A stretch of 64,000 nt of DNA from Procambarus clarkii (GCF_040958095.1 NC_091227.1:20803158-20867157), one strand, 5' to 3'. Counted from the first letter of the stretch, positions 1 to 11,410 are shown. Numbers and translations: made by a program. Notes: generated by a model not told the origin, from the sequence alone.

Positions 1-1080
1 CCCCGCCCCGCCATTGTATATATCACGCCCCGCCCCGCCATTGTATATATCACGCCCCGCCCCGCCATTGTATATATCACGCCCCGCCCCGCCATTGTAT
101 ATATCACGCCCCGCCCCGCCATTGTATATATCACGCCCCGCCCCGCCATTGTATATATCACGCCCCGCCCCGCCATTGTATATATCACGCCCCGCCCCGC
201 CATTGTATATATCACGCCCCGCCCCGCCATTGTATATATCACGCCCCGCCCCGCCATTGTATATATCACGCCCCGCCCCGCCATTGTATATATCACGCCC
301 CGCCCCGCCATTGTATATATCACGCCCCGCCCCGCCATTGTATATATCACGCCCCGCCCCGCCATTGTATATATCACGCCCCGCCCCGCCATTGTATATA
401 TCACGCCCCGCCCCGCCATTGTATATATCACGCCCCGCCCCGCCATTGTATATATCACGCCCCGCCCCGCCATTGTATATATCACGCCCCGCCCCGCCAT
501 TGTATATATCACGCCCCGCCCCGCCATTGTATATATCACGCCCCGCCCCGCCATTGTATATATCACGCCCCGCCCCGCCATTGTATATATCACGCCCCGC
601 CCCGCCATTGTATATATCACGCCCCGCCCCGCCATTGTATATATCACGCCCCGCCCCGCCATTGTATATATCACGCCCCGCCCGCCATTGTATATATCAC
701 GCCCCGCCCCGCCATTGTATATATCACGCCCCGCCCCGCCATTGTATATATCACGCCCCGCCCCGCCATTGTATATATCACAGCCCCGCCCCGCCATTGT
801 ATATATCACGCCCCGCCCCGCCATTGTATATATCACGCCCCGCCCCGCCATTGTATATATCACGCCCCGCCCCGCCATTGTATATATCACGCCCCGCCCC
901 GCCATTGTATATATCACGCCCCGCCCCGCCATTGTATATATCACGCCCCGCCCCGCCATTGTATATATCACGCCCCGCCCCGCCATTGTATATATCACGC
1001 CCCGCCCCGCCATTGTATATATCACGCCCCGCCCCGCCATTGTATATATCACGCCCCGCCCCGCCATTGTATATGTCACG
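1..1080. repeat. 27-bp minisatellite, about 40 copies
   Basis: A near-perfect tandem array that begins at the window edge, so its true length is unknown. Each unit joins a GC-only half (gccccgccccgcc) to an AT-rich half (attgtatatatcac). The unit is a multiple of three, so it reads as an open frame of a 9-residue peptide repeat, but there is no start context, splice signal or unique flanking code. A one-base deletion near 680 and a one-base insertion near 782 shift the frame, and the array ends with a degraded unit near 1075. Confidence 0.97.
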
Positions 1081-1789
1081 CCTTCTCGTACATCTTCACG
1101 TAGTTGTCCTTGGAAGACTACTAAGGTGGGCGTGCGTGGTGGTGGAGGTTGAGCACTAGCGAGCCGTCAGTTGGCTAGGAGGTGGGTGAGGGAGAGAGCT
1201 CAGGACCCAGCAGTCTTGGCCATAACGGTGCGAGCTGGCCAGTTCGTAGGGCGGGCGCCATCTGTCGCTCGCCCCCACGACGGCAAATACGGCAATGAAA
1301 AGAATGTGGCTTGGCCGAGTGCGCTGAATGAATCCAGATAACCTGAAATTGGTCTTTGTTTATCAATGGGATATTGACGTAGGTCCGAGGGATTCGTTGT
1401 CATGCCGTCTGCTATATTAGTTGTATGTATATGTTACAGTTTATGCCGACTTTCATATTATTAATACTAAAAATGCCAGAAAATGGCATTTATTACGTTT
1501 ATATAGCTTCGTTCAGCCTGATCATGCGTGCTTGGAGTTTGGGTGGCTTTGTTGGCTGAACTGCTTCATGGGACGGTGGCTAACTGACATTATCAAAACG
1601 ACTTAGTGGGCTGCCATAGAGTTTGGTGGTAGTTGACACACTGCCTGCGCTCCAAGGCTGACCATCGCCCGGGTCTGCTTCGCCCTTCCGCCAATTACGG
1701 TACTGCTCTTTTTCACGAGGAAAACAAAATGACACGCCATTTGTCGGGTAAACTACATTGTTGTTAATGCAATTTGTTCACCATTAACA

Positions 1790-1990
1790 TTCTTGGTTCA
1801 ATCTGTCCTCTTACAAGGAACTTCGCATTTTGATCGTATGCGTTATACAAGACCAAAAATTGTCGTACTAGAAAATGGAAGCGGCTGGCGAAAGTGATTT
1901 ACTGTCCCGTTTTCTGTTTTGGGTCCTCTGGTAGGTTAGGAGAGGACACTTTACATTGACCGTTTTCTTGACGGGAAATCTTAGGAGAAC
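1790..1990 (+). mobile_element. Dispersed inverted-repeat element, family A (short subfamily)
   Basis: This block recurs at 17560-17755 and 58430-58615. Shared landmarks are a CTTacaargaacgt-like start, tcgtatgcgtta, gaaaatggaagcgg, ctgtcccgttttctg, ggtcctctggtaggttagga and gttttcttgacg. The order of landmarks matches the longer family A elements at 49640-50000 and 59434-59783, so it looks like an internally deleted relative. No coding capacity. Confidence 0.75.
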
Positions 1991-2700
1991 GGATTGCTTG
2001 AGTATCGTCATCAGTCATCACTGTGGTGTAATCGTCATCCAGGGAGAGCGGGGTTGTGGAGTGCACAACGGTGTTGTACTTAGTGTTATTGGCTGATGAG
2101 TAAAGCACCGTTGATGAGTAGTTGTAGTTTGTGCTCATCTATCACCGTATATGGGGGAATAGATCTAGCTCATTAGCCGCCCCACCTCTTAAGTGGTTTG
2201 TGGCTTGTCCGATTAGATTTATTCTATTTCGGTGTCAGCTGTTGGTGAAGCTGTGAATGGTGTTGGCTTCCACCAGTGTGTCACTTGTGTACACTGTGTG
2301 CATGCGGGCACATTATTGTTTACAGTACTTAATTACCTTCTTACCGACCTTACACTTCCCGACGTGTCTCATCCACTCGTCTAGCTCTTCTAGCCTAGTG
2401 TACAGACGGACATAAGTCACACTCACTTGTTCGTATTTCTCACTCATTTCCCCGAAAATTTTATGCCGTTGTGTTCTCTATTTGATCTTAAGTGTGACGG
2501 TGTTCAAGTTCTTCATCCTTCACCTGTTAGTTATAGTTCTCCCAGTTCTGATGCGAACCTCGTTTCATATCTGTAGACCGTTCATACCAAAGCCGTCAAA
2601 GATTGAGGAAAGATGTACACGTTCGTAAGTGCTTGCGTAAGTGCTTTCGTGAATCTGGCCCCTGGTCCTTTTGCAGATTAGCCACACCTGGGAATACCGA

Positions 2701-2836
2701 GTGTGTCGTGGTGTGGGTGTGTCGTGGTGTGGGTGTGGTGTGGGTGTGTCGTGGTGTGGGTGTGTCATGGTGTGGGTGTGTCGTGGTGTGGGTGTGTCGT
2801 GGTGTGGGTGTGTCGTGGTGTGGGTGTGGCGTGGGT
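2701..2836. repeat. 16-bp GT-rich minisatellite
   Basis: About eight copies of gtgtcgtggtgtgggt with small variants (tcatgg for tcgtgg, and an 11-bp partial unit). Because 16 is not a multiple of three, the forward frames stay open with a 16-residue period; the open frames here are not genes. Confidence 0.9.
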
Positions 2837-4118
2837 GGCGGCGCATGGGTCGCCCCGTTAGTGTGGCATGGTCAGCATATATGCAGGTGGAGGGAGGGAG
2901 GGAGGGTGGGGGTGTTTGTGGGTCAGCCTGCCAAGACAGGTGCTTCACGGTGTGCTGGTGTGCGTGTGGGGTTGAGGTGTGGGAGTGTGGTGAGGCGGCC
3001 TGGGGAGGTTTGTAAGAGGACGGCTTGGGATCACACGAGGTGTGATTAGTGGAGCATGATGCGATGGCGTCTGATTGGTTGGTTGGGGGGAGAGATGCTC
3101 ATGCTGCAGCTAATGCTATTGGGCGCATGGCATCATTAAGTTAAGGATACAAACAGTGCATGTCATGACTTTGGGAAGGACAGACGCAATCCTAACTTAA
3201 AGGGAGATTGTGTAACTTAAATATAAAGTTTGGTTGCAGCCGTTAACAAGTTTAAAATGTTGCAAATTAACGTTATTCTCCTCATCGTTCTCGTAGGCCT
3301 CCTCTCTCTCTCTCTGAAGTTGGAGAAGAGCACCTAATAAAGACACTGGTAATCCGATTTTCAATTTTTTTGAGGGAATGTTGTTTGAGATGACGACTGT
3401 GGTGTATCCTCATGGTTGTATATGGAATGCCTCCAAGTGTTGCCCATGTGTGTTACATCACGGGTTGTGGAGAGCGAGTGTGTCGGGGCATTGCTACTAA
3501 TGGACAGGTGAACGTCGGAGCGTACAAGTCCCTCTTGTCTCAGAAGTAACTTTTTTTTGTGATGTGATTTCAGATGAGCCGTTATGACCATGTGTGTGTA
3601 TACTAGTGATAATATAATGTGTGTTCCAACCTGTGTCCCAGTTGTCTGTATCATGTCTGTACCACCTCCTGCCCCCCCCCCTTCTCCCCCTCAATCTCAG
3701 CAACAGATGTGTGGAGGGGGGAGGGGAGGGGAGGCGGTGGTGGGACGGTGTTGTGCGAGGCAGTGCAGGCAGCAGCAGTCAGCAGAGTGCAGCCGTGGCG
3801 TCAACACCACCACCACTACTGCAGCTGGTCCGTTGCCTCCTGCAACACGCCCATGCACCCACCCACCCACCATCACTGTACCCTAACTACCCCAGCCTCC
3901 AACAAGACACGTCTTCAACACGAGTGACAAGTGTGGTTCAGTGAACTAAGTGTTGTCCCCAGGATGTTTTGTCGTGCAGTGTTGTGCAGAGGACGTGTCT
4001 CCTGATACCGTTGTTGAAGAGCTTGTACATGGAGAATATAGGGTTGTAGAGCGTAGTTAGGGACATTACGTAATGACAGTGGTGTAGTTGGGAACTAGCA
4101 GTGCTGGGTAGCGCTACC

Positions 4119-7100
4119 ATGCGCCGCTTTCTGGTACTGGTGCCGGCACTCCTGCTGGCGTGCCAGGCTTCCGGTGCCAACCTCAGTGACACCCATTTTG
4201 CCCTGCCTCAAGACACCCCTGGCATTCAAGAACTCTTAGAAGCAAGGTTCCCACCTCGTGTGTATAGTTTTGACCCTCGGCCTAAAATTAACCCTGCTGA
4301 CCTGATCTATAACCACGATGTTCCCAGGCCCGAAAGTGAAGCTACATCCAACACAAGCCAAGTCCAGCAGCACCTGGACAAGGCCTCTGATGCCCCATAC
4401 AGTGTAAACACATCAGCTTCAGTCACTCCTCAAGTGGAGGAGTTTGATCATGAGCGAGATACAGAGCCAGGAGAGATGCCTTCTTCACTCATTGTCAGAG
4501 AGAAGCTCCAAGCCCACAACGCCTCCAAAGAGTCGATAGAGACTGTAGTCACTGACCTGCCGGATGTTGTAGTTCCTACGAGCTATGGGGAAGATGGCGA
4601 GGAGCGTCCTCGAGCCATCGTGGACGTCAGTCGAGAAGGTCTTTCAGGTGAGGTGTCGTATATCATCCACCCAGACAACCAGCCGCCTCCCACCTACGTG
4701 CCTCTCAAGGACTTGCCTCCCCTAGCACACCCTGCAGCTCAGTGGCGACCAGACATCTTCATGAAGGTATGCTGCTCTTCCCCACCCTCCACTACCCTTC
4801 CTGCCGACCCTGTGGCCTCGGCCTCACTGGAGGTCAAGTCTGGCTATGCCCAGGTGGGTACTTCTGTTCCTGATGAAGGGGAGCCCACGGAAGACACGCC
4901 GGAAGTGGGTTACGAAGGAATAGAAACTGCTCATGAAATTGATGACGAAATAGCTCCTGACGGTGACGACCCAGCAGATGCAAATAGCGAGGCTGATTGG
5001 GTGACCACAACAGTGCCCGAGGTGTGTGACGATGCCAGCACCCAGAGATCCTCCAGGAACTCTACGGAAATTGCCCTTTCGAATGGCACAGATGCATCCG
5101 GCAACCACACCCCACGATACGAGGAGTCTGGCTCCACTACCTACCAGGATGTCGCCAATTTCCTGAAAGATATTGCTAATAGTGATGGTTTCAAAAACGC
5201 TTTTCTGGGAGACCTTATCAACAACTTTGGCAACCTGGACCAGAATGCCATGAAACTCATTTACAGCCTATTGATACGGCCGCTGGAGGGCGTGCAAGGC
5301 GCTAGTGGTAAAGAGGATAACGTGCGAACAGTGCCCGAACCCAGACCAGCCCCACCAACCAGTATGCCTGCAGGTCCACACGGCTCGATGGTACTGGAGA
5401 GAAAAAGATTGCGTCTGCGGGACCCACCTGTCAACAATTTCGAGCCCTTCAGGTCTATTTTTCCACCAAGTCGATCGTCGGGCAGCCAAAGGACTTCAAT
5501 TCGCCCAAGCTACCCAGTACGGCAAGTTCACTACACAGCCAATAGTGAAGATGCCTGGCATCCCAGCCGCACAGCTGCCAGGCTCCCTGCCCATGGGCGT
5601 CGTGGAGACGAAAGTGTCGACGTCATCACGGCACCTCCTTTCCAGACCTTTGAAGTCGTCCTGGGCTCTAGCATCAATCATGATGACAAAAACGCAGGTA
5701 GCAGCATTCAGATCCAGCACAATGGCCCACCTCTTCCCTTCGACAAGCTCACACTTGGTTTAGAGATGCCTCCTCCTGATGCCTTGGATGCCCTCCCACC
5801 TGGTTCTGTCCTCATCCCACCTTCATACATTCTCGGGCGACCCAAGCTTCCATTAATACACAACAAAAAGAATGGGGCTCCTAGCATTGAGATGCCCTTG
5901 TCAGATTTCCTGCCAAACCTGCCCTTCTTCGGTAATAAGTCTCCAAGATTCCATCCGCCTGCCAAACCTCAGGCACAGGATATCCCTCCACGACTACCTT
6001 CCTTTTTGTCCTCTCTGCTGCCTAATGCCCCACCTCCAAGACCTGTCAGACCACCAGGCCCCATGATATCGCCGCAAAGAGCCTCGAGCTCTCTGGGTTT
6101 AGCAGACAGCAGACCAGGTTTCCATGGTATGGCGCGCCCCACAGGTCCTCCACCCCCAATCACAAAGTTAACACCACCTGGTCAGAGAGTTCCACCTTCT
6201 GTGTCCACGGCGCCCGTTCCTCAGCAGGTCTTCGAGCAGGACGGTCCAGGTAGCAGTATGGCAAGACCTGGCAGTACATTTGGGCCTGTGTCTCCAACAG
6301 TTTTTGGCGCTCTCCATCACCTACCTCAGCATGCCCCAGACACTGTCTGGGCACCACCTATCAATGAAGCACCAGAACAGGAGGGAATGGTCCATATCGG
6401 TGATCAGGAGTACCATGCCTCTCTCCAAACACCACTGAAAGATGTGCATGACGAGGAAGAGATTGGCAGCAGTGGAGGAGCGATTAATGAACCAGAGGGC
6501 AGAATACCAGACAGGAATGTGGATAATCACCCACAAAATGGCGCCTTCATTCCTGACAATGCTCAGAATGATCAACAACGCCCTCCAGAATCTGTGAACT
6601 ACCATGACCTTCCTCCAGAGTATGTTAACTACTACGATCTTGACTATAGGGATTACTACCATGACCAGAACAGAGGTTCTAATGGTGGTGGTGTCTCGAT
6701 AGAAGAAAACCTAGATGCCATGGGACAGGCCAGCCACCAAGATGCTGTGGCTCCTCCCATCACCATGTCCCCACCACAACCACCTAGTTTAGGTATCCAC
6801 CTTCATGAAGGTAAAGGTCACCACATTGACTCAGAAAACCTTCCAGAAAGCCACTTCCCAAGTTCCCATAGTGGCCATCTTCCCAGCCTTGACGACCTTC
6901 TAGGAGTCAGAAAACCTGAGGCCCAACCACCAACATTGACAGAGCAAGAAAAGAATGAATTGCAAATGTTGCTCCAAAATCACCAGATGGCTAATATTTT
7001 GGCTGAAGGTAATGGTACGGTAGTGGACCTGTTGTCTGCACATAATAATGATAGTATGGAAGATATCCTGCCTGCTAATGTACATGACACACCATCTACA

Positions 7101-9014
7101 CCAGCCACTTTCCAAGGAGAGATGACGACAACAGACAATGGTCACTATCCTGTACCATTGACTGGGCACCGTGGGGGTTCCCAGGCTTCCCTGCCCCCAC
7201 TAGAGCACGATACAGTGTTCAGTGAACATGATGCTTCTATAGCACACTTGTGGAAAAACATCCAGCTCATTCCTCTTGTTCCAGAGCTCTTCGAGTCCCC
7301 GAACCACGACTCTGACGATGCTATGAATCTCACCTCTCTGTTCGATGGCGCCGTGCCACTCTCCCCAGGCTCCATTCACGAGACAATGCCAGACAATTCT
7401 GACCTGGAGAGGATTGTCATTGACAGCACTGACGGCCATGTCACTGTGCCGGAGGAAGTGGTAGAGGACACTGAGAAGGCTAATGCCAAGTTCATGGCTT
7501 ATGTGTTGATTGGTGCGTGTTGTGGACTGGCACTACTCTCCATCGCTGGAGTCATTGTTATTGTGCGCTTCAAGAAGACTTGCGGGTCACGGCAGATTAA
7601 GACACGAACTCGTCTGACAGAACAAGACTCCATAGAGAATATATCGAGGCGTGTGGAGAACCTAGCTCTGGGAGGAGAGTCCGGTCATAAGCTGGGGTCC
7701 TGGTTCACTGGGCGTAATGAGCACATTGGTTCTGGTAAACTGCGAGGCAACATGGCTCTTCCAGAAGTGCAGGACCTCAAACGGGAGAAGAGTAGCAAGT
7801 CTGGCAGTGCCCGAGACCTGCTCTCCATCTGTTCCGAGTCTTCCCGTTCTAGTTCCCCGCGTCAAGCTCGTCATGACGGGGAAGGGACTGCTCGCACTGA
7901 CGACGAGGAGCCACGCAGCTCCTGGCTCCACGATGAATACCGCGGCTCTGTTAGCGATCTGAGCCAAGCGACAGGGCAGGACCCAGCCTACAGTTCACAA
8001 CAGTACCAGCAGTCTCATTCTAGCCCCCATGCCTCCACAGCCAAGCCTCACCCTGCAGACCACCAGAGGTACCATCCTGAATCCTCTGTAGAGGCCGAGC
8101 TTGTGGAACGGTCCGTGCGAGAACGACGGTACACTGGGCATTCCAGAGCAGAAACAGACAAACTTCAACGCTCCGCCAGTCGTCGCGGGCCTCGATATTT
8201 ATCATCTATTGACAGTGAAGAGTTAGAGGAACGTCTTGTAGATCGCGATCAACACTACATTACCGACTCTGAGCTGGATGATGGGATGACCCATTATGAC
8301 GATGACGAGTCGCGTGAGCCTAGTAGGTATTTTAGCGACTCCCGGGAGTTGGACGATGTGGTAACCTCCCGTAGTGTCGACCCAAGTATGATGACTTCCC
8401 AGGAGCTGGGCGAACATTTGAGCCGCGACCTCAAGCACTACCAGTCTCGAAAGATGGCCACAACGCACCAGCAGCAGCAACAAGGAGACGGAAGGGACAC
8501 GGCCTGTCTGCCAGAATCATCTCAAGAGGGAGAGGGCGGCTCGCGGGAACTTCAGCGTTCCCAGAGTCAGGTGTCATTCAGCCGCGACAACGTGCAAAAT
8601 GAAGTCTTCCTGGAATTCGACAACATCTTCCGTCAGCACGGGCAGTTCCTCAACAGTGAACCTCCAGCCTCCACCCTGGGTCGCATCTCCCGTGGAACAG
8701 ACGACACCCATCTCTCGGTCTCCCGCGCCAACACCCCCGACTCTATTGACCTTCCGGAAGAATACCCAACAGATTCTCATAATCATGATGACAGTCAACC
8801 TCCGCCCTCCTCCCCGCCCACCACGCCACCCAGGTTCTCCCCTCCACCCGCCCCGCCTCGCCCACCAAAACCTGGTCACCTGAGTCAACCCGGTACACCA
8901 TCGCCACAAGCCAACCGGGCTCACTCCTCCCCCAGTGTAGAATCTTCGGCAGTCCCCCGCAGCAACCAGCAGCGCCCTGTGTACTGGACTAACGACGAGG
9001 AGCGACTCGTATGA
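4119..9014 (+). CDS. Large single-pass (type I) membrane protein with proline-rich ectodomain, family not recognised
   Basis: An uninterrupted 1,631-codon frame. I start at the ATG at 4119 (context ACC ATG C); the frame extends upstream only through non-ATG codons. Residues 1-19 form a signal peptide (MRRFLVLVPALLLACQASG). The roughly 1,100-residue ectodomain is Pro/Ser/His/acid rich with about ten N-X-S/T sites, a helical block near residues 345-395 and an Asp/Tyr cluster near 828-849. One transmembrane helix lies at about 1125-1151, followed by a basic stop-transfer (RFKKTCGSR). The 480-residue cytoplasmic tail is Ser/Arg/acid rich, has a glutamine run (about 1450) and ends with a PxxP-dense stretch (about 1560-1595) of the SH3-ligand type before the C-terminus YWTNDEERLV. 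The layout suggests a cell-surface receptor or adhesion protein that docks SH3 proteins; that is inference. No catalytic or standard extracellular domain is visible. The absence of introns over 4.9 kb is unusual here; 5' non-coding exons cannot be excluded. Confidence 0.9.
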   Translation: MRRFLVLVPALLLACQASGANLSDTHFALPQDTPGIQELLEARFPPRVYSFDPRPKINPADLIYNHDVPRPESEATSNTSQVQQHLDKASDAPYSVNTSASVTPQVEEFDHERDTEPGEMPSSLIVREKLQAHNASKESIETVVTDLPDVVVPTSYGEDGEERPRAIVDVSREGLSGEVSYIIHPDNQPPPTYVPLKDLPPLAHPAAQWRPDIFMKVCCSSPPSTTLPADPVASASLEVKSGYAQVGTSVPDEGEPTEDTPEVGYEGIETAHEIDDEIAPDGDDPADANSEADWVTTTVPEVCDDASTQRSSRNSTEIALSNGTDASGNHTPRYEESGSTTYQDVANFLKDIANSDGFKNAFLGDLINNFGNLDQNAMKLIYSLLIRPLEGVQGASGKEDNVRTVPEPRPAPPTSMPAGPHGSMVLERKRLRLRDPPVNNFEPFRSIFPPSRSSGSQRTSIRPSYPVRQVHYTANSEDAWHPSRTAARLPAHGRRGDESVDVITAPPFQTFEVVLGSSINHDDKNAGSSIQIQHNGPPLPFDKLTLGLEMPPPDALDALPPGSVLIPPSYILGRPKLPLIHNKKNGAPSIEMPLSDFLPNLPFFGNKSPRFHPPAKPQAQDIPPRLPSFLSSLLPNAPPPRPVRPPGPMISPQRASSSLGLADSRPGFHGMARPTGPPPPITKLTPPGQRVPPSVSTAPVPQQVFEQDGPGSSMARPGSTFGPVSPTVFGALHHLPQHAPDTVWAPPINEAPEQEGMVHIGDQEYHASLQTPLKDVHDEEEIGSSGGAINEPEGRIPDRNVDNHPQNGAFIPDNAQNDQQRPPESVNYHDLPPEYVNYYDLDYRDYYHDQNRGSNGGGVSIEENLDAMGQASHQDAVAPPITMSPPQPPSLGIHLHEGKGHHIDSENLPESHFPSSHSGHLPSLDDLLGVRKPEAQPPTLTEQEKNELQMLLQNHQMANILAEGNGTVVDLLSAHNNDSMEDILPANVHDTPSTPATFQGEMTTTDNGHYPVPLTGHRGGSQASLPPLEHDTVFSEHDASIAHLWKNIQLIPLVPELFESPNHDSDDAMNLTSLFDGAVPLSPGSIHETMPDNSDLERIVIDSTDGHVTVPEEVVEDTEKANAKFMAYVLIGACCGLALLSIAGVIVIVRFKKTCGSRQIKTRTRLTEQDSIENISRRVENLALGGESGHKLGSWFTGRNEHIGSGKLRGNMALPEVQDLKREKSSKSGSARDLLSICSESSRSSSPRQARHDGEGTARTDDEEPRSSWLHDEYRGSVSDLSQATGQDPAYSSQQYQQSHSSPHASTAKPHPADHQRYHPESSVEAELVERSVRERRYTGHSRAETDKLQRSASRRGPRYLSSIDSEELEERLVDRDQHYITDSELDDGMTHYDDDESREPSRYFSDSRELDDVVTSRSVDPSMMTSQELGEHLSRDLKHYQSRKMATTHQQQQQGDGRDTACLPESSQEGEGGSRELQRSQSQVSFSRDNVQNEVFLEFDNIFRQHGQFLNSEPPASTLGRISRGTDDTHLSVSRANTPDSIDLPEEYPTDSHNHDDSQPPPSSPPTTPPRFSPPPAPPRPPKPGHLSQPGTPSPQANRAHSSPSVESSAVPRSNQQRPVYWTNDEERLV

Positions 9015-10394
9015 CGGGACGCAGCGGGCCGAGGGCCCAAACCGTAAGTCCCGGGTCCCTGTGACTCTGCCACCCTCGCCTCGAAGTGCGTGGGTGGGAC
9101 AGAGGCAGCAGGGGGACCCGGGTGAAGGCCGCGCTCCTCCCGACCGATCTCTTAGAATGCACAGGTGTGCACTGGAGTAATCTCTGGGGAACCGCGGCCG
9201 ATTTACGGTAGGCACCAAAGCCCGCGCTCGGCGGACGCACAGCGTGGGACACGAGCTACTGCGCCGCTGAGTATGGTCGACAAATATGGTGGTCAACGCG
9301 CCCACGTTTGCAGAACATCGCCACTCATCTACAGTCTCATTGTAATTTTCAAATTATCCAGAGGCTGCAATAATGGGCGTTGTTGTTAAGGTTTTATTGC
9401 AGAGGTGTTGGTTAAGGGAATTTCAGGTGTTGGTCTGATTGCTAGGGGTGTAGCCAGGGGCTACTGTACACACACTGTCGAGCAACACACCACATTGATC
9501 ACTGCACACTAGGAACAAGCACTCTGGGATACACGCACAGTAAAGTGTCTAGGACTGCCCGTGTAGGACTAGAAGCACTAGTTGATCAGTTTTTGTTCCT
9601 TCCAAAGGTCTGATCTGTTTTAGGAAGGAGTTTTAGCCGTCGCAAGACTTGGACGCGTGTAATTTGTAAAATCAGGCAGCTGTGGAAACACACGCCTGTG
9701 CAACAGCCTGGCTGTGGAACCGCTTGGCTGTGAACCGCTCGGCTGTGCATTAAATACTTCTTAATTTCAACCTTTCAGTTTCAAAGGACTTAGACGACGA
9801 TTGTGTCATTATTGTGACATTATCTTGCTGTAGTGTGTGGTGGTCTGGGAGGGTAGGTTTTTCTACCACTATATTTCTCCAAACGGAGCAGCTGTGAGAC
9901 GTGACCCAGGTTACTGTGCTCTTCCCGCCTCCCTCTTGTGTGGCTTTACTTCGTGTCTTTTGCTTTGACTTCTGCTATGTAGCTTACCTATTCTAAGGAG
10001 AAATTACTCTCTAGTCTTGATATGTTGTTTTAAATAACTGTTGGAGGTTAGGGGTAGATTGGGATGATTCTTGTTGAGTCAAGAAGAGTTAATTACCTGT
10101 CAGGTCAGGTGTGCTCTATCTAACTTACCTGTCACAAGATGGGTGGCAGCGCCCGCCCGTCTATATGAAAAAGAGGGCGAAAGCGCTCAGTTATTTTGTT
10201 TGTCACGAAAATAGAATATACTGTATTGTCGACTGTCACGCACATATAAAATAAACACAGTCGAAAAGGCCTGAACTGTTTCCATAAAATAACTTAAACT
10301 ATGACCTGTTTTCCTGGTGTATTTCTCGACACGCTATGGCGTCAAGGTGTTTTTTTTCACTCTCCTTTATAATTGATTATTCATTATAAATAAA
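9015..10394 (+). other. Probable 3' UTR of the membrane-protein gene
   Basis: Sequence after the TGA stop at 9012-9014 has no supported coding exon. Base composition drifts from GC-rich near the stop to AT-rich by 10.2 kb, where two canonical polyadenylation hexamers occur. Confidence 0.5.
10250..10394 (+). terminator. Candidate polyadenylation signals
   Basis: AATAAA occurs at 10250-10255 and again at 10389-10394, followed by T/G-rich sequence (gtttagttggcgg; tttgtaactt). They are the first clear hexamers after the stop codon at 9014 and would give a 3' UTR of about 1.2-1.4 kb. Confidence 0.45.
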
Positions 10395-10479
10395 CTGTTT
10401 AGTTGGCGGGGAAAACCATGTGATTAATTTGTAACTTATGGCATTATTATTTGTATTGGCTTGAGGCCGCAGAATGTTG

Positions 10480-10690
10480 GTGTTACTGTGTTAGTGTGAT
10501 TTTAGTGTGATGTTACTGTATTAGTGTGTGATTTTAGTGTGATGTTACTGTATTAGTGTGTGATATTAGTGTGATGTTACTGTATTAGTGTGTGATATTA
10601 GTGTGATGTTACTGTATTAGTGTGTGATTTTAGTGTGATGTTACTGTATTAGTGTGATGTTACTGTATTAGTGTGATATTAGCGTGTTGT
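10480..10690. repeat. Tandem repeat, about 32-bp unit
   Basis: Repeated blocks of gtgtgattttagtgtgatgt followed by tactgtatta, with T/A variants (gatttt or gatatt) and shorter units at the 3' end. A degraded tail of related sequence runs to about 10780. Confidence 0.9.
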
Positions 10691-11410
10691 TAATGTGATG
10701 TTACTTTAGTAGTTGTAAATGCTACTGTGCAAGTGCATTATTTCTGCGTTAGTGTGAAGTTATTGTATTAATGTGATAGTGTCTGTATTGTGCTACTTGC
10801 TGAAATAGTCCTCTGAATGTATAATTGTTAATGTTATTAAACTTTGCAAATGAACTGTGTTTTATAAATATGCCAATATAATGGAGATTGTATTAAGTAT
10901 TATTAAGGTCTGTTGATTTCAGGAAAGAAGGAAGATTCTTGTTTAATTTTAGATAAAAAGCTGTGCCTGGTTTTATTAAACCTGAGGTTCCCGCCAGGTG
11001 CCTGTATTGTATAATTACCAGATGTCCCTTATAAGAGGAGCTTTAGTTATATAGGTGTGGATGTTCGTTTAAAGTTGACGAACGGTACATGTTGTTTACA
11101 AGTTCTTTCCAGACACGGGTATTGATTCAGAGTTGATCACACGCACGAATATTGACTCGAGGTGGAGTTCACGACATTAGGGGGTAAAAGGAGGGGGAGA
11201 GGGGGAGGATTGTGTGTGCAGCCTCGACACTCTTCGAGTAATACTCTCCAGCAGTAAATTCTTCAGTCAAGTGTGATTTCGTCTTGTGAAATGTGAGAGG
11301 CCGCGTTGCTAAAGAGCTCCAAACAATCCCTACCGGTGTGGTAAGGTTGACGGGAAGGCAATGGAGCTGCTGCTGTTGTTAAGATTCGCTACTCGGAACA
11401 AACAGTTGCA

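Larger units (their letters stand above)
1081..4118. other. Non-coding region upstream of the membrane-protein gene
   Basis: No coding exon is supported. It holds a dispersed element (about 1790-1990), a GT-rich minisatellite (2701-2836), short CT and C runs (3300-3315, 3668-3695) and, toward its end, the probable promoter and 5' UTR of the gene starting at 4119. An AT-rich box (tataaag) near 3222 could be a TATA element, but no transcript evidence is available. Confidence 0.6.

Noticed and set aside
14-1159. 381-codon open frame of YISRPAPPL repeats
   Set aside because: Pure product of a 27-bp tandem array with no stop; no start context, splice sites or unique sequence.
4750-4870. Introns inside the orphan gene (donor-like aag|gtatgc at 4767 and cag|gtgggt at 4854)
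   Set aside because: The frame stays open with similar composition through both sites and no matching acceptor is compelling; kept as coding pending RNA evidence.
8574-9305. 243-codon minus-strand frame overlapping the 3' end of the orphan gene
   Set aside because: Shadow of the Pro/Ser-rich + strand coding sequence; no recognisable motif.
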